From Noviherbaspirillum saxi (GTDB lineage Bacteria; Pseudomonadota; Gammaproteobacteria; Burkholderiales; Burkholderiaceae_D), in the NCBI RefSeq assembly GCF_003591035.1, contig NZ_QYUO01000001.1, forward strand, positions 2,666,001 through 2,730,000: a DNA stretch of 64,000 nt, given 5' to 3'. Of the stretch, positions 1 through 9,669 are shown piece after piece. The first letter of the stretch is position 1; every line of letters starts with the position of its first letter. The notes under the pieces were generated by a model. That model was not told the DNA's origin. It was given only the letters and a program-made list of their open reading frames with translations, and did not search any database. Made by a program: the position numbers and the translations under genes.

Positions 1-265
1 CGGCGAATGCCGGGTTAAACCATGCTCCCGCGTCCATTGACGTCAGTTCAGCGGCCTGCGTCAGCGCCACCTGCCCGCTGCCCTTTACGGTGCGGCCAAA
101 CTGCGGATCATGTATCAGCACCGGAATGTTGTCCGCAGATAACATGACATCGAACTCTACCGCACGAAAACCGTGCTCCAGGCCGCAACGCAAACCGGCA
201 AAGGTGTTCTCGGGAGCAAGGGTGCCTCCGCCCCGATGAGCAATGATTTTCGGATAAAACCACAT
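1..265 (-). CDS. ugpQ: Glycerophosphodiester phosphodiesterase, cytosolic UgpQ-like (partial, C-terminus outside window)
   Basis: Only the first 88 codons are visible; the gene runs off the left edge. After MWFYPKIIA comes HRGGGTLAPENT, the HRG...PENT substrate and metal-binding signature of GDPD enzymes, and then VEFDVMLS...PVLIHDP, the second family motif with the acidic metal ligand and an H-D pair. There is no signal peptide, so it should act in the cytoplasm, splitting glycerophosphodiesters into glycerol-3-phosphate and an alcohol. The ATG at 265 gives the usual family N-terminus. A second, periplasmic-type GDPD lies at 33705. The symbol is by family resemblance only. Confidence 0.85.
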   Translation of the reverse strand, partial: MWFYPKIIAHRGGGTLAPENTFAGLRCGLEHGFRAVEFDVMLSADNIPVLIHDPQFGRTVKGSGQVALTQAAELTSMDAGAWFNPAFA

Positions 266-378
266 GGATTGATCTATGTCTTGGAATGATCTCTAACCAG
301 TCGTAGTCTAATGCCAATCGTTAATCTATCGGCGATCCCGTTTTCTGCCGTCTGCGAAGCGGTTATCCGACCACCGAC

Positions 379-2229
379 ATGCCTTCTGACAGTTCCTACA
401 ACACGCCGTTCGACACATCCACCTTCATCATTCCGGAGGAATGGCATGCCTTCTCCGACCTGCTGGGCGGCGCTGATACCGGCCTGCTGTTCCTGCGGGA
501 AGGCGTCATTGTGCACGCCAATGCGACATTGACGGGTCAGCTCGGCTTCACGGAAGATGAATTGGCGGGCCAGCCGGTCGAAACACTGGTCGCCCATACG
601 GCAGGAACGCCGCATACCGAAACCGAAGACGGCAGCCGGCTGCTTCTGCAGACAAAAGGCGGCATGCCGAAGCATTACCTGCTCATTGCCAACCGCATCG
701 ATACCTTGAGCGATGCCGGTTGCGTGATTTGGGTATTGCAGCCGGTCGCGCCGACGACGCAGGAAGAAATGGAGGAAACCGCGCAAGGCTTGAGCGACAT
801 GCCGCACCTGGCCGACCATCTGCCGGACCTGGTCGCGGTCTGCACGCCCGACTTCGCGGTACGTTACGCCAACCGCTCCTACCGCGAACTGGTCGGCGAG
901 CAGAGCGCAGACCTGGGCCGTCTGATCCATGACGACGATCGTCCAAGAGCGCTTGAGGCGCTCAGGCAGTCCACTCCCGACGGACACGCCTTGTCGGTTT
1001 CCTTCAGACTGCGCAGGCACGACGGCATCTATCGCCATGTAGTCGGCGAAGTGCGCAATCTGCAGACGCAGGAAGAGATTGGCGGGTTCTTGCTTAATGT
1101 ACGCGACGTCACCGACGATGTGCACCGCCAGCATGATCTGGAGTCGGAAAAAAAACGCCAGCTGCATTACCTGAACCGGTTGTTGCGCATCGCGCAGCAT
1201 CCGCACGCCAATTTTTCGTCCGCGCTGAAAGTGATCCTGAAGTCGGCCGTCAAGGCGCTGAGCACGCATCGCTGCGCCTATTGGGATGTTCACGCCGATC
1301 CGGAAAAAACGCGCTGCATGCTGGCCTACGACGAGACGCGGCAAAACTATGTCGAGGAACAGCTGAATACCGCATCCGGCGCCTCCCTGCATCCGTTGCT
1401 GCAGCGCGTTCAGAGCAGCGAACATCAGCTGGTGGTCACAGATGTCGACCAGGATCCGCGGGTGGCTGTCTACTGCGAATACTTCCATGCCAATGCCGTC
1501 AAGGCGCTGATCGCCATGCCCGTGCAGCATGGCGATGGCGATTCCGGCGTGCTCGTGATTTCACATGTCGGCGAGGCGCGCGCATGGCGCCGTGACGAAT
1601 CCGAATTTGCCGAAGCCGTGGCTGGCGTCATTGCGCTCATCCTCAAGGAAGTCGAGCGAGTGCGGATCGAAGCCCAGGCCAAGCATTTTGCCCGGCACGA
1701 CCGGCTGACCGGACTGCCCAACCGGGATTCCCTGCTCGACCAGGCCAAGGACATCTTCCCCAAGATGACCACCAAGGCCAACACGCTGGCCGCTTTCTTC
1801 ATCGACCTCGACGGCTTCAAGGAAGTCAACGACACGCTCGGCAAGGACATCGGCGACGAATTGTTGAAAGCCTCGGCCATGCGCCTGCGCAATGTCGTGC
1901 GCAAGAACGACATCATCGCGCGGCTCGGCGGTGACGAATTCGTCCTGCTGGCGATCAATCTCAGCGACATGCGCATCGCCGACGACATCGCAACCCAACT
2001 GGTCGACACCATGCGCGGCGCCTTTTCGGTAGGTGGCCAAAAGGTGCAGATCTCGGCCAGCGTCGGCATCGCCCTGTATCCCTTCGACGGCACCGACCTC
2101 GAAACGCTGATGAAAAAGGCCGATATTGCGCTGGTCGAAGCCAAGCGCTCCGGACGCGACCAGTACCGGATGTTCCGGCCCCAGCTCAACGACAGCATAC
2201 CGCCGGCGCCGCGCAGCGGACGCAACTGA
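379..2229 (+). CDS. Diguanylate cyclase with PAS, PAS-like and GAF sensor domains
   Basis: A 616-aa soluble protein. The N-terminal PAS-like region covers roughly residues 20-120, a second PAS residues 145-250, a GAF-type region about 270-430 and a GGDEF domain 450-605. The active-site motif GGDEF is intact at 517-521. An allosteric I-site RxxD (R508 to D511) lies exactly five residues upstream, so the enzyme should make cyclic di-GMP and be product-inhibited. No membrane segments are seen, so sensing is cytoplasmic, and the ligand is unknown. No strong Shine-Dalgarno precedes ATG 379, so the start is less certain than the domain calls. It stands alone, divergent from the GDPD gene. Confidence 0.93.
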   Translation: MPSDSSYNTPFDTSTFIIPEEWHAFSDLLGGADTGLLFLREGVIVHANATLTGQLGFTEDELAGQPVETLVAHTAGTPHTETEDGSRLLLQTKGGMPKHYLLIANRIDTLSDAGCVIWVLQPVAPTTQEEMEETAQGLSDMPHLADHLPDLVAVCTPDFAVRYANRSYRELVGEQSADLGRLIHDDDRPRALEALRQSTPDGHALSVSFRLRRHDGIYRHVVGEVRNLQTQEEIGGFLLNVRDVTDDVHRQHDLESEKKRQLHYLNRLLRIAQHPHANFSSALKVILKSAVKALSTHRCAYWDVHADPEKTRCMLAYDETRQNYVEEQLNTASGASLHPLLQRVQSSEHQLVVTDVDQDPRVAVYCEYFHANAVKALIAMPVQHGDGDSGVLVISHVGEARAWRRDESEFAEAVAGVIALILKEVERVRIEAQAKHFARHDRLTGLPNRDSLLDQAKDIFPKMTTKANTLAAFFIDLDGFKEVNDTLGKDIGDELLKASAMRLRNVVRKNDIIARLGGDEFVLLAINLSDMRIADDIATQLVDTMRGAFSVGGQKVQISASVGIALYPFDGTDLETLMKKADIALVEAKRSGRDQYRMFRPQLNDSIPPAPRSGRN

Positions 2230-2398
2230 CGTACGCTATCTGCCGGCGGGCTGGCTTGCATGCGGTTAGAATCGATCGCAGCATCGGTGCATTCGAGCGC
2301 TGCCGCACGGCTCGCAATGCTACGATGCATGAGGCTGTAGTATCGCCATCCGATTCACCGAGCGCCCGCCTTGACGCTTACCCGACCTCACAGCGAAC

Positions 2399-3637
2399 AT
2401 GACTGCATTGCCTGGCAAGAAAGCACTTGGACATATCCGCGTACTCGACCTGACCCGCGTGCTTGCGGGCCCCTGGTGTGCGCAAAACCTGGCCGATCTG
2501 GGGGCCGACGTGATCAAGGTGGAACGCCCCGGTGCCGGCGACGACACCCGTTCCTGGGGACCACCCTATTTGCGCGATGCAGACGGAAACGACACCAGCG
2601 AAGCGGCGTATTACCTGGCCGCCAATCGCGGCAAGCGCTCCATCACACTCGATATCGCCTCGCCCGAAGGGCAGCAGATCGTGCGCGAACTGGCGCGGCA
2701 ATCGGATGTCGTGCTTGAAAACTACAAGGTGGGCCAGCTGAAAAAGTACGGCCTCGACTATGCATCGCTGAAGCAGGAAAAGCCCGACCTTGTCTATTGC
2801 TCGATCACCGGCTTCGGACAGACCGGCCCCTATGCGCAGCGCGCCGGATACGACTTCATCATCCAGGGCATGGGCGGCTTCATGTCGATTACCGGCGAAC
2901 GCGACGATTTGCCCGGCGGCGGTCCGCAAAAGGCCGGCGTCGCCATTTCTGACCTGATGACCGGCATGTACGCCACGATCGCGGTCATGGCCGCCCTGAC
3001 CCACCGCGACCGCACCGGCGAAGGCCAGTACATTGACATGGCCTTGCTCGACGTGCAGGTGGCAATGCTGGCCAACATGAATACCAATTACCTTGCCAGC
3101 GGCAATCCGCCGCGGCGCTGGGGCAATGCGCATCCCAACATCGTCCCGTATCAAACCTTTGCCACGTCCGACGGACATATCATCGTAGCGGTCGGCAACG
3201 ACGGCCAGTACCGGCGCTTCGTCGAAGCCGGCGGGCGGCCGGATCTGGTAGCGGACGAACGTTTCGCGACCAATCCGATGCGCGTGCGCCATCGCGATAC
3301 GCTGGTGCCCTTGCTGGCCGACATGGTGGCGACCAAGACCAAGCAGCAATGGATCGATGCGCTGGAAGCCGCCGGTGTGCCCTGCGGGCCGATCAACAAT
3401 CTGGATGAAGTGTTCGACAATCCCCAGGTCGTCGCGCGCGGAATGCGCGTGGACCTGCCGCATCCGACCGGCGCCATCGTCAAGCTGGTCGGCAGCCCGA
3501 TGAAAATGTCGGCCACCCCGCCCCAGCACGACATGTCGCCGCCTCTGCTCGGGCAGCATACCGACGATGTGCTGCGCGACGTGCTGGGCCGCAACGATCA
3601 GCAGATTGAAGCATTACGCAGCAAGCGCGTGGTCTGA
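2399..3637 (+). CDS. CaiB/BaiF family (class III) CoA-transferase
   Basis: A 412-aa protein of normal family length. It opens with the signature GHIRVLDLTRVLAGPWCAQNLADLGADVIKVE, recognisable as family III CoA-transferase, followed by NRGKRSITLD and the ITGFGQTGP segment. D185 in the ISDLMTGM context aligns with the catalytic aspartate that forms the acyl-enzyme intermediate. The family moves CoA between carboxylic acids; the partner acids cannot be read from sequence, although glutarate, succinate or malate types look like this. It is followed 81 bp downstream by a GGT-like gene on the same strand, probably one transcription unit. Confidence 0.93.
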   Translation: MTALPGKKALGHIRVLDLTRVLAGPWCAQNLADLGADVIKVERPGAGDDTRSWGPPYLRDADGNDTSEAAYYLAANRGKRSITLDIASPEGQQIVRELARQSDVVLENYKVGQLKKYGLDYASLKQEKPDLVYCSITGFGQTGPYAQRAGYDFIIQGMGGFMSITGERDDLPGGGPQKAGVAISDLMTGMYATIAVMAALTHRDRTGEGQYIDMALLDVQVAMLANMNTNYLASGNPPRRWGNAHPNIVPYQTFATSDGHIIVAVGNDGQYRRFVEAGGRPDLVADERFATNPMRVRHRDTLVPLLADMVATKTKQQWIDALEAAGVPCGPINNLDEVFDNPQVVARGMRVDLPHPTGAIVKLVGSPMKMSATPPQHDMSPPLLGQHTDDVLRDVLGRNDQQIEALRSKRVV

Positions 3638-3718
3638 GCCACACGGTATCCGATCCACCATGAGGCAATAACAAGAGCATGCAAGCCCGCGCCGCAAGAT
3701 CTTAAACAGGGAGCAACG

Positions 3719-5317
3719 ATGGTCGACTTCAACTGGAGCAACCCTTATTCGGGTACGCGCAGTCCGCTGTTCGCGCGCAACGTGGTGTCGACTTCCCATC
3801 CGCTCGCAGCGCAGGCGGGATTGCGCATGATGCTGCGCGGCGGCAACGCGGTGGATGCGGCGATTGCAGCCGCGGCGATGCTGACGGTAGTCGAGCCCGT
3901 ATCTTGCGGACTGGGCGGCGATGCATTCGCCCTGTTGTGGGACGGCCAGCAGCTGCGCGGGCTGAATGCCTCGGGACCGGCTCCGCAGGGATGGACCCCG
4001 GAATATTTTCATCGGCGCCACGCTGGCCGCATTCCCTCTTACGGCTGGGACACCGTCACCGTGCCGGGCATGGTTGCAGGCTGGGTCGAACTGTCCGAAC
4101 GATTCGGCAAGCTGCCATTCGCAGAGTTGTTCGAACCCGCGATTGACGTGGCCGAGCGCGGCCACATGATTGCTCCCGTCGTGCAGTCGAAATGGGAGCG
4201 CGCGATTCCCCAGTTGAAGGACCAGCCGGGATTTGCACGCGCCTTCATGCCGGGAGGCATGGCTCCCCGAACCGGCGAAAACTTTGTCTTCGGCGCCGCC
4301 GCGCATACCCTGACCCGCATCGCCGAAACCCATGGCGAAGTGTTTTACCGCGGCGAACTGGCCGAAGCCATGGCCTGGCATGCCCGTCAGCATGATGCGG
4401 CACTGACCGTGGAAGACCTCGCCACCTTTTCGCCCGAATGGATGACGCCGATTTCTCGCGATTACGGTGGTTACACCGTGCATGAAATTCCGCCCAACGG
4501 CCAGGGCATCACCGCCCTGATTGCGCTCGGCATCGTCGAGCAACTTGAAATAGGCCGCTACAGGCTGGACTCGGCCGACTTTCACCATCTGCAGATCGAG
4601 GCGATCAAGCTTGCCTTTGCCGATACCTACCGCTGGGTCGCCGACCAGCGGGCGATGACCGAGGTCAGGCCCGCCGATCTGCTGGACGACAATTACCTGG
4701 CAGAACGCGCGCGCCGGATCGACCTGCGGCGCGCCGGTACTCCCGCGCATGGCAAGCCGCCGCAGGGCGGAACCGTCTACCTGAGCGCCGCCGATGAAAG
4801 CGGCATGATGATCAGTTTCATCCAGTCCAATTTCCATGGCTTCGGTTCCGGCGTGGTGGTGCCCGAAACCGGCATCAGCCTGCATAACCGCGGACGCGGG
4901 TTTTCACTCGAACCGGGCCATCCGAACTGCGTGGCGCCGGGCAAGCGGCCTTTCCACACCATCATTCCCGGCTTTCTGACCCGGGATGGCCAGGCCCAGC
5001 TCAGCTTCGGGGTAATGGGTGCGAACATGCAACCGCAGGGGCATCTGCAGACGCTGGTCCGCATGCTGACGTACGGGCAGCAACCGCAGGCCGCCTGCGA
5101 TGCGCCGCGCTGGAAAGTCAATAGCGGACTGGATGTCGATATCGAATCCACCATGCCGCCGGACGTCACCGCGGAACTGGCGGTGCGCGGCCATCGCGTC
5201 AATACGCACACGGACAGCCGTCATGATTTCGGTGCCGGCCAGTTCGTCTGGAAGACCGCCGACGGCTATTTGGCGGCCAGCGACAGCCGGCGCGACGGTC
5301 AGGCGGTAGGGTTTTAG
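3719..5317 (+). CDS. Gamma-glutamyltransferase family (Ntn-hydrolase) protein
   Basis: A 532-aa protein. The N-terminal part holds the GGT signatures GGNAVDAAIAAAAML and EPVSCGLGGDAF. The probable autocleavage site and nucleophile is T352 in GGTVYLSAAD, splitting a large from a small subunit. The small subunit contains FGSGVVVPETGISLHNRG and a LSFGVMGANMQPQGHLQ segment typical of cytosolic GGT-like or acylase-like members. No signal peptide is visible, unlike periplasmic E. coli Ggt, so the natural substrate may not be glutathione. A GGGAGC ribosome site sits just before ATG 3719. Likely co-transcribed with the CoA-transferase. Confidence 0.9.
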   Translation: MVDFNWSNPYSGTRSPLFARNVVSTSHPLAAQAGLRMMLRGGNAVDAAIAAAAMLTVVEPVSCGLGGDAFALLWDGQQLRGLNASGPAPQGWTPEYFHRRHAGRIPSYGWDTVTVPGMVAGWVELSERFGKLPFAELFEPAIDVAERGHMIAPVVQSKWERAIPQLKDQPGFARAFMPGGMAPRTGENFVFGAAAHTLTRIAETHGEVFYRGELAEAMAWHARQHDAALTVEDLATFSPEWMTPISRDYGGYTVHEIPPNGQGITALIALGIVEQLEIGRYRLDSADFHHLQIEAIKLAFADTYRWVADQRAMTEVRPADLLDDNYLAERARRIDLRRAGTPAHGKPPQGGTVYLSAADESGMMISFIQSNFHGFGSGVVVPETGISLHNRGRGFSLEPGHPNCVAPGKRPFHTIIPGFLTRDGQAQLSFGVMGANMQPQGHLQTLVRMLTYGQQPQAACDAPRWKVNSGLDVDIESTMPPDVTAELAVRGHRVNTHTDSRHDFGAGQFVWKTADGYLAASDSRRDGQAVGF

Positions 5318-5472
5318 CTGTCGCCCCATCCGGTCCATCGCTTTACTCCGGCGCTTTACTCCGAATTTATGGTGTTTTACCCCCTGCTTCGGCATTTCGT
5401 CGCATACAGGTTCCAACCAGCCCGGCAACTGCCGACAATGGCTCCATCGAAACGGTTTTTGTGGAGCGCATC

Positions 5473-5853
5473 ATGGCACTTACCCCCATCGTCCTGACCC
5501 ATGCCATCGCCGCCGGAAGCGCGGTCGTCGTCGGCGGCACCGCGCTGGCCGCCAGAAAGGGAACCTCCCTGCACCGCCTGCTCGGCCGCACCTGGGTCGT
5601 GCTGATGCTGATTGCCGTCATCACCTCGTTCGCCATCAAGACGCATGGTCACTATTCCTGGATTCACATTCTGTCGATCGTCGCGCTGACCGGACTGGCC
5701 GCATCAATTTTCGCCGTGATGCGAGGCAATATCCGCGCGCACCAGCGCGGCATGCGCTCGCTCTATATCAGCCTGGTCGTGGCCGGCACCTTTACGCTGC
5801 TGCCCGGCCGCCAACTCGGCTACCTGGTATGGCATGCGGTCGGCCTGGTCTGA
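5473..5853 (+). CDS. DUF2306-type four-helix membrane protein
   Basis: A 126-aa integral membrane protein with about four hydrophobic segments. The patterns HRLLGRTWVVLM, SWIHILSIVAL, AHQRGMRSLY and TLLPGRQLGY are those of the DUF2306 family, whose function is unknown. A GGAG ribosome site lies six bases before ATG 5473, so I prefer this start over an in-frame GTG at 5461. It heads a same-strand run with the 2TM protein and the histidine kinase that follow. Confidence 0.75.
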   Translation: MALTPIVLTHAIAAGSAVVVGGTALAARKGTSLHRLLGRTWVVLMLIAVITSFAIKTHGHYSWIHILSIVALTGLAASIFAVMRGNIRAHQRGMRSLYISLVVAGTFTLLPGRQLGYLVWHAVGLV

Positions 5854-5892
5854 TCCTTAATCATTCATCGTGTTGAAAAATGGAGATTTACC

Positions 5893-6162
5893 ATGCATGA
5901 CAACCACGCATATCGGACCGCAAAACGCGATGTCGAGCGCAAGATGGGCCTGGCTATCCATGCCACCATTTATGTGGCGGTGAATACCGGCCTTATGCTG
6001 TTCAATTTTCTGATCGTGCCGCACAAGCTTTGGGCGGGCTGGCCGTTGCTCGGCTGGGGAATCGGGTTACTATTCCACGCCCTGGCCGTTTTCCTGCATG
6101 GCCCGGGTGCCGCCTGGAAGCAGCGGCTGATCGAAAAGGAAATGAGAAAACACCGGCCGTGA
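5893..6162 (+). CDS. 2TM-domain small membrane protein
   Basis: An 89-aa protein with a short charged N-terminus (AKRDVERKMGLAIH), two hydrophobic helices (about 23-44 and 52-70) and a basic C-terminal tail. This layout, with histidines at the helix starts, fits the 2TM domain family, often found next to or fused with LytS-type histidine kinases. The kinase gene starts only 5 bp downstream, supporting a joint role in membrane signalling. GGAGA precedes the ATG. The biochemical role is unknown. Confidence 0.75.
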   Translation: MHDNHAYRTAKRDVERKMGLAIHATIYVAVNTGLMLFNFLIVPHKLWAGWPLLGWGIGLLFHALAVFLHGPGAAWKQRLIEKEMRKHRP

Positions 6163-6167
6163 CCTGA

Positions 6168-7247
6168 ATGAAGACTGCCCTGTTACCCGCGATGAGCACC
6201 TACCCGCGTCTGCGCCGCTTTGTCATCGATGTGGCGATCACGTGGGTGTTCAACACCGTGATCGCCCTGCTCATCACCTTCGTGATGCGGATACATAGTT
6301 CGTTCTATATCAACTTTGTGATCTCGATGTGCATAGGCACACTGATGGTCACCATCATCGACGGTGGACGGCTGCTGCTGTGGGGATTGGAGAAGCCGCC
6401 CCGCATACCGTTTCTGGTCCTGTTCGCTGCCTCGCTCCCCGCTTCCCAATACCTGGGCAATGGCATTGCAAGCTGGCTGCTCGATATTCCGCGCGAAAAC
6501 TTCGAAGCCGTGCGCGCCAACAATGTCGTCGGCTTCCTGGTGCTGTTTGTGATCGTTTGCGGCGGCATCACCTGGTTTTTCTGGAACCGCAGCCTGGTCG
6601 AGCATTTCAAGGCCGAAGCGGCAGGAGAAAAGGCCCGCGCCGCCGCCATCGAGAAACAAGCCTTGCAGGCGCAGCTGCAAATGCTGCAGGCGCAGATCGA
6701 GCCGCACATGCTGTTCAATACACTGGCCAACCTGCAGGGGCTGATCGCGGTCGATGCCGCGCGTGCACAGCACATGCTGGATCAGTTGATCCAATACCTG
6801 CGGGCGACGCTGGCTTCGTCGCGCTCGGAACAAACCTCGCTTGCGCACGAGTTTTCGCTGATGGACGCCTATCTTGGCCTGATGCAGGTACGCATGGGCA
6901 GCCGCCTGTCCTATCATTTGCAACTGCCGGACGAAATGCACGGCCTGAACATTCCGCCGATGCTGCTGCAGCCCTTGGTGGAAAACGCGATCAAGCACGG
7001 AGTCGAACCCAAGGTGGGCGGCGGCCGTATCGAAGTGGAAGCCTTGCGCGAGCAGAACATGCTAGTTCTGCGCGTACGCGATACCGGACTGGGACTCGGG
7101 GCGACGCCGGCCGACCAGCGAAGCACCCGTCTCGGCGTCGCCAATACCCGCGAGCGCCTGCGCGCGCTGTACGGCGAGGCGGCAACATTTTTCCTTGGCC
7201 CCAACGTCCCGTGCGGGGCGATTGCCGAATTGAGGATCCCCTTATGA
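6168..7247 (+). CDS. LytS/AlgZ-type sensor histidine kinase
   Basis: A 359-aa membrane kinase. Three or four hydrophobic segments fill residues 15-145, then a short coiled-coil stretch leads into the His_kinase domain with LQAQIEPHMLFNTLANLQ, where H180 is the phosphorylation site. The C-terminal ATPase has the N-box PLVENAIKHGVEP and the glycine box VRDTGLGLG. The stop codon overlaps the start of the response regulator gene (ATGA at 7244-7247), so the pair is translationally coupled. The membrane part is the sensor; the stimulus is unknown. Confidence 0.93.
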   Translation: MKTALLPAMSTYPRLRRFVIDVAITWVFNTVIALLITFVMRIHSSFYINFVISMCIGTLMVTIIDGGRLLLWGLEKPPRIPFLVLFAASLPASQYLGNGIASWLLDIPRENFEAVRANNVVGFLVLFVIVCGGITWFFWNRSLVEHFKAEAAGEKARAAAIEKQALQAQLQMLQAQIEPHMLFNTLANLQGLIAVDAARAQHMLDQLIQYLRATLASSRSEQTSLAHEFSLMDAYLGLMQVRMGSRLSYHLQLPDEMHGLNIPPMLLQPLVENAIKHGVEPKVGGGRIEVEALREQNMLVLRVRDTGLGLGATPADQRSTRLGVANTRERLRALYGEAATFFLGPNVPCGAIAELRIPL

Positions 7248-8035
7248 CACCGTTACGCGCATTGATTGCCGAAGACGAACCCATCCTTGCCTACACCTTG
7301 CAGCAAACCTTGCAGCGCCTGTGGCCGGAACTGCAGGTATGCGGGGTGGTCGACAACGGGGCAAGCGCGGTGCAGGAAGCGCTGGCGCAAAAGCCGGATG
7401 TACTCTTTCTCGACATCAAGATGCCCGGCAAGACAGGCCTGGAAGCCGCGCACGAGCTTGCCGAAGACTGGTCGGATGAAGGCCACTTTCCATTGGTCGT
7501 ATTCGTCACCGCCTATGATGAATACGCATTGCAGGCATTTGAACAGGCGGCCGCCGACTACGTCCTCAAGCCGATCAGCGATGCGCGGCTGGGCAAGACG
7601 GTGGAGCGCCTGAAAGCACGGTTGCAGCAGCATGCTGAACGCGACGCGGAACTGGAACGCATCGTCGGCCAGTTGCGTTCGCTGGTGCCCGGCATGCCGG
7701 TCGCGAGCGAACGCCTGAGCATGATCCGCGCGGCGGTCGGCAACCAGATTCGCTTGATTCCGGTAAACGAGGTCCTCTATTTCGAAGCGACCGACAAATA
7801 CGTCAATGTCGTCACTGCGGAGAGCGAATCGCTGATCCGCACCAGTCTGAAGGAATTGCTGCCTCAACTGGACGGCAGCCAGTTCTGGCAGGTGCATCGC
7901 GGCACTGTGGTCAATGCACACTGCATCCAGTCGGCAATACGCGACGAAAGCGGAAAGCTGTCGCTCAAGCTGAAGAACCACGAACAGATGCTGCCGGTCA
8001 GCCGCGTGTATGCGCATCTCTTCAAACAGATGTAA
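7244..8035 (+). CDS. LytTR-family response regulator
   Basis: A 263-aa regulator. The receiver domain (about 1-125) has acidic residues AEDE near the start, phosphoacceptor D57 in LFLDIKMPG, and K109 in YVLKPISD. The C-terminal LytTR DNA-binding domain begins near residue 160 (GNQIRLIPVNEVLYFEATDKYV) and ends with RVYAHLFKQM. The start at 7244 overlaps the kinase stop by four bases. A much longer open frame extends upstream from here, but it is antisense-like noise over the kinase gene, not an N-terminal extension. Confidence 0.93.
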   Translation: MTPLRALIAEDEPILAYTLQQTLQRLWPELQVCGVVDNGASAVQEALAQKPDVLFLDIKMPGKTGLEAAHELAEDWSDEGHFPLVVFVTAYDEYALQAFEQAAADYVLKPISDARLGKTVERLKARLQQHAERDAELERIVGQLRSLVPGMPVASERLSMIRAAVGNQIRLIPVNEVLYFEATDKYVNVVTAESESLIRTSLKELLPQLDGSQFWQVHRGTVVNAHCIQSAIRDESGKLSLKLKNHEQMLPVSRVYAHLFKQM

Positions 8036-8072
8036 TGCAGCTATAAGGCAGATTTGTTAATACCGTCCTAAC

Positions 8073-8834
8073 CTACAGGCACAAGTCCGCCGCAAGCACC
8101 TGCAACACGGTTCCGCGCGCATCCTGCACGAAGGCGGCTATACCCAGTTTGGCTGGCACCGCGCCATCGGGTATGACCGGCATACGCGGCATCGCCAGCC
8201 TGCCCTCGGCATTGATCGCAAGCGGGCCTATCCAGTCACGCACCACATAGTCATGCTTCAGCGTCACGCCCCGGTTTTCGCCAGCCTTCACTTCGCTGGT
8301 CAAGCCATTTTCATAGAGCGCCACGAACAGCTTGCTGTCGCGCGGCGCCTGTGCGTCGATCACCAGCGGCAGAGTGTTGGCCGAGACACGGCCTATCGTC
8401 ATGCTGATACGTGCCTGCGCCGGCTGCGCATTGGTGCGCCGGACTTGGTTCGACACACCGCCGCGCCATCCGCGCTGCTCCGCGCCGCCCACAAAGATCT
8501 GCGGCGTATAGACGGTCCGGCTGCCGGCCAATCCCGTCAACCAGCGTTGCCGCTCGGTGAAAGCAGGCTTGGCATAGACATCCTTCCAGCCGATGTAATC
8601 CCAGTAATCGACATGCAGCGATAAGGGAACGAGCTTGTCGCGCCCCATGCTACCGAGATTGCTGACAAACCGATCGGCCGGCGGACAGCTATTGCAGCCT
8701 TCAGAGGTATAGAGTTCCAGCAGCGCCACGGTGTGGGCAGGACTTTCGGCGCGGCAGCTCATCGCGGCCTGTGCCGCGCCGGCGGCAAGCAGACAGCTCG
8801 CAGTCAAGGGAAGTAGCAGAACCAGGCGGGACAT
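8073..8834 (-). CDS. DUF1223 secreted thioredoxin-fold protein
   Basis: A 253-aa protein with a cleavable signal peptide (MSRLVLLLPLTASCLLAAGAAQA) followed by VALLELYTSEGCNSCPPADRF. The CxxC-containing segment near residue 52 and SLHVDYWDYIGWKD are hallmarks of DUF1223, a thioredoxin-like family exported to the periplasm and of unknown function. GGAG eight bases before ATG 8834 supports this start over the longer open frame. It ends about 40 bp from the convergent response regulator gene. Confidence 0.85.
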   Translation of the reverse strand: MSRLVLLLPLTASCLLAAGAAQAAMSCRAESPAHTVALLELYTSEGCNSCPPADRFVSNLGSMGRDKLVPLSLHVDYWDYIGWKDVYAKPAFTERQRWLTGLAGSRTVYTPQIFVGGAEQRGWRGGVSNQVRRTNAQPAQARISMTIGRVSANTLPLVIDAQAPRDSKLFVALYENGLTSEVKAGENRGVTLKHDYVVRDWIGPLAINAEGRLAMPRMPVIPDGAVPAKLGIAAFVQDARGTVLQVLAADLCL

Positions 8835-8901
8835 GGCAGCTCCGGGTGAAGTGACATGCCCCTTTGTCTGGCGGGATTGGCAATCCTTACATATGCCTGA
8901 T

Positions 8902-9315
8902 TCAGACCTGCTGCAACGCGAACACCGCGAGAGGCGCCGCGGTAAACAGCACCGTGAGCGAGGCACGGGTACGGCCGCCCAGTCCGTAGCGCTTGAACCA
9001 TGCCGACACGCCGACACCGCCCAGCGCATAAAACAGCGTAATGAAGAAGAGTGCGCCTACACCCATCGACTGCACGGCGCTCGTCGTGAACAGGGTCGCA
9101 AGCAAGGCCGCTGTCATCAGTGCAAGCCCGATCACGGTCCACGGCAGCATCATGTGCGCGCGACCCGAGCGCAGTGCGTGTGCACTGGCGGCAAGCGCAA
9201 GCCGCTTCTTGTGCACATCGCGTTGCAGCAGGAAAACCAGCAGCGGATCGATCTGCCTGTATTGCAGCAAGCCTAGAGCGGCCGCGGCCACCAGGTCCTC
9301 GCGTCGAATCGTCAT
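8902..9315 (-). CDS. Truncated copy of the DUF2157-like membrane protein at 9670
   Basis: A 137-aa protein with a GGAG site before ATG 9315. Its N-terminus MTIRREDLVAAAALGLLQ and its last residues PLAVFALQ match the N-terminal third of the 361-aa protein at 9670-10755 (MKIRREDLQAAADAGVLN ... PLAVFALQ). It then ends at a stop where the longer protein continues for over 200 residues. It has two or three hydrophobic segments. It may be a functional short paralogue or a decaying duplicate; the sequence cannot decide. Confidence 0.7.
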   Translation of the reverse strand: MTIRREDLVAAAALGLLQYRQIDPLLVFLLQRDVHKKRLALAASAHALRSGRAHMMLPWTVIGLALMTAALLATLFTTSAVQSMGVGALFFITLFYALGGVGVSAWFKRYGLGGRTRASLTVLFTAAPLAVFALQQV

Positions 9316-9669
9316 TCTCGCTCCTTCGATATTCCCACCGGCATTATGGGTGGCGTGGTGCGGTCGACGTCCGCTGCATGGCGTGCAACATCCGCGCATG
9401 AGACCTGGCAATCAAGAAGGCTTAGCGATGCCAAGGCGGACAAAATCGATCAGGCGGCATGTCGTGCATAGACATTACCAATATGTTTACATCATGTATT
9501 TAAACGAGTTTCCTGCAGCATCAAATAGATATAAATCAAGCGCTTACCAGCGAATTTCAGTTGATTTACGCGCCGTCAAATCCGAGCGACCGATAGTTAA
9601 AAAGCCAATGGATCCGGCTGTGTCGATTCGCTGGATGTGGGCGCATTGACATCCGATGAATAGCACACT
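9316..9669. other. Intergenic stretch between two related membrane-protein genes, no gene recognised
   Basis: The 354 bases hold no open frame with a credible ribosome site or family resemblance. The part around 9475-9600 is clearly AT-richer than its surroundings and could hold the promoter of the minus-strand gene that starts at 9315, but no convincing -35/-10 pair was found. Confidence 0.5.

Noticed and set aside
274..1530. 418-codon open frame on the minus strand opposite the diguanylate cyclase
   Set aside because: It is a GC-driven antisense shadow: no family pattern, odd composition, and the plus strand carries an unambiguous PAS/GAF/GGDEF protein.
6329..7243. In-frame upstream extension of the LytTR regulator (568-codon frame)
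   Set aside because: The upstream part overlaps the histidine kinase in another frame and has shadow composition; the regulator starts at 7244 with an ATGA overlap.
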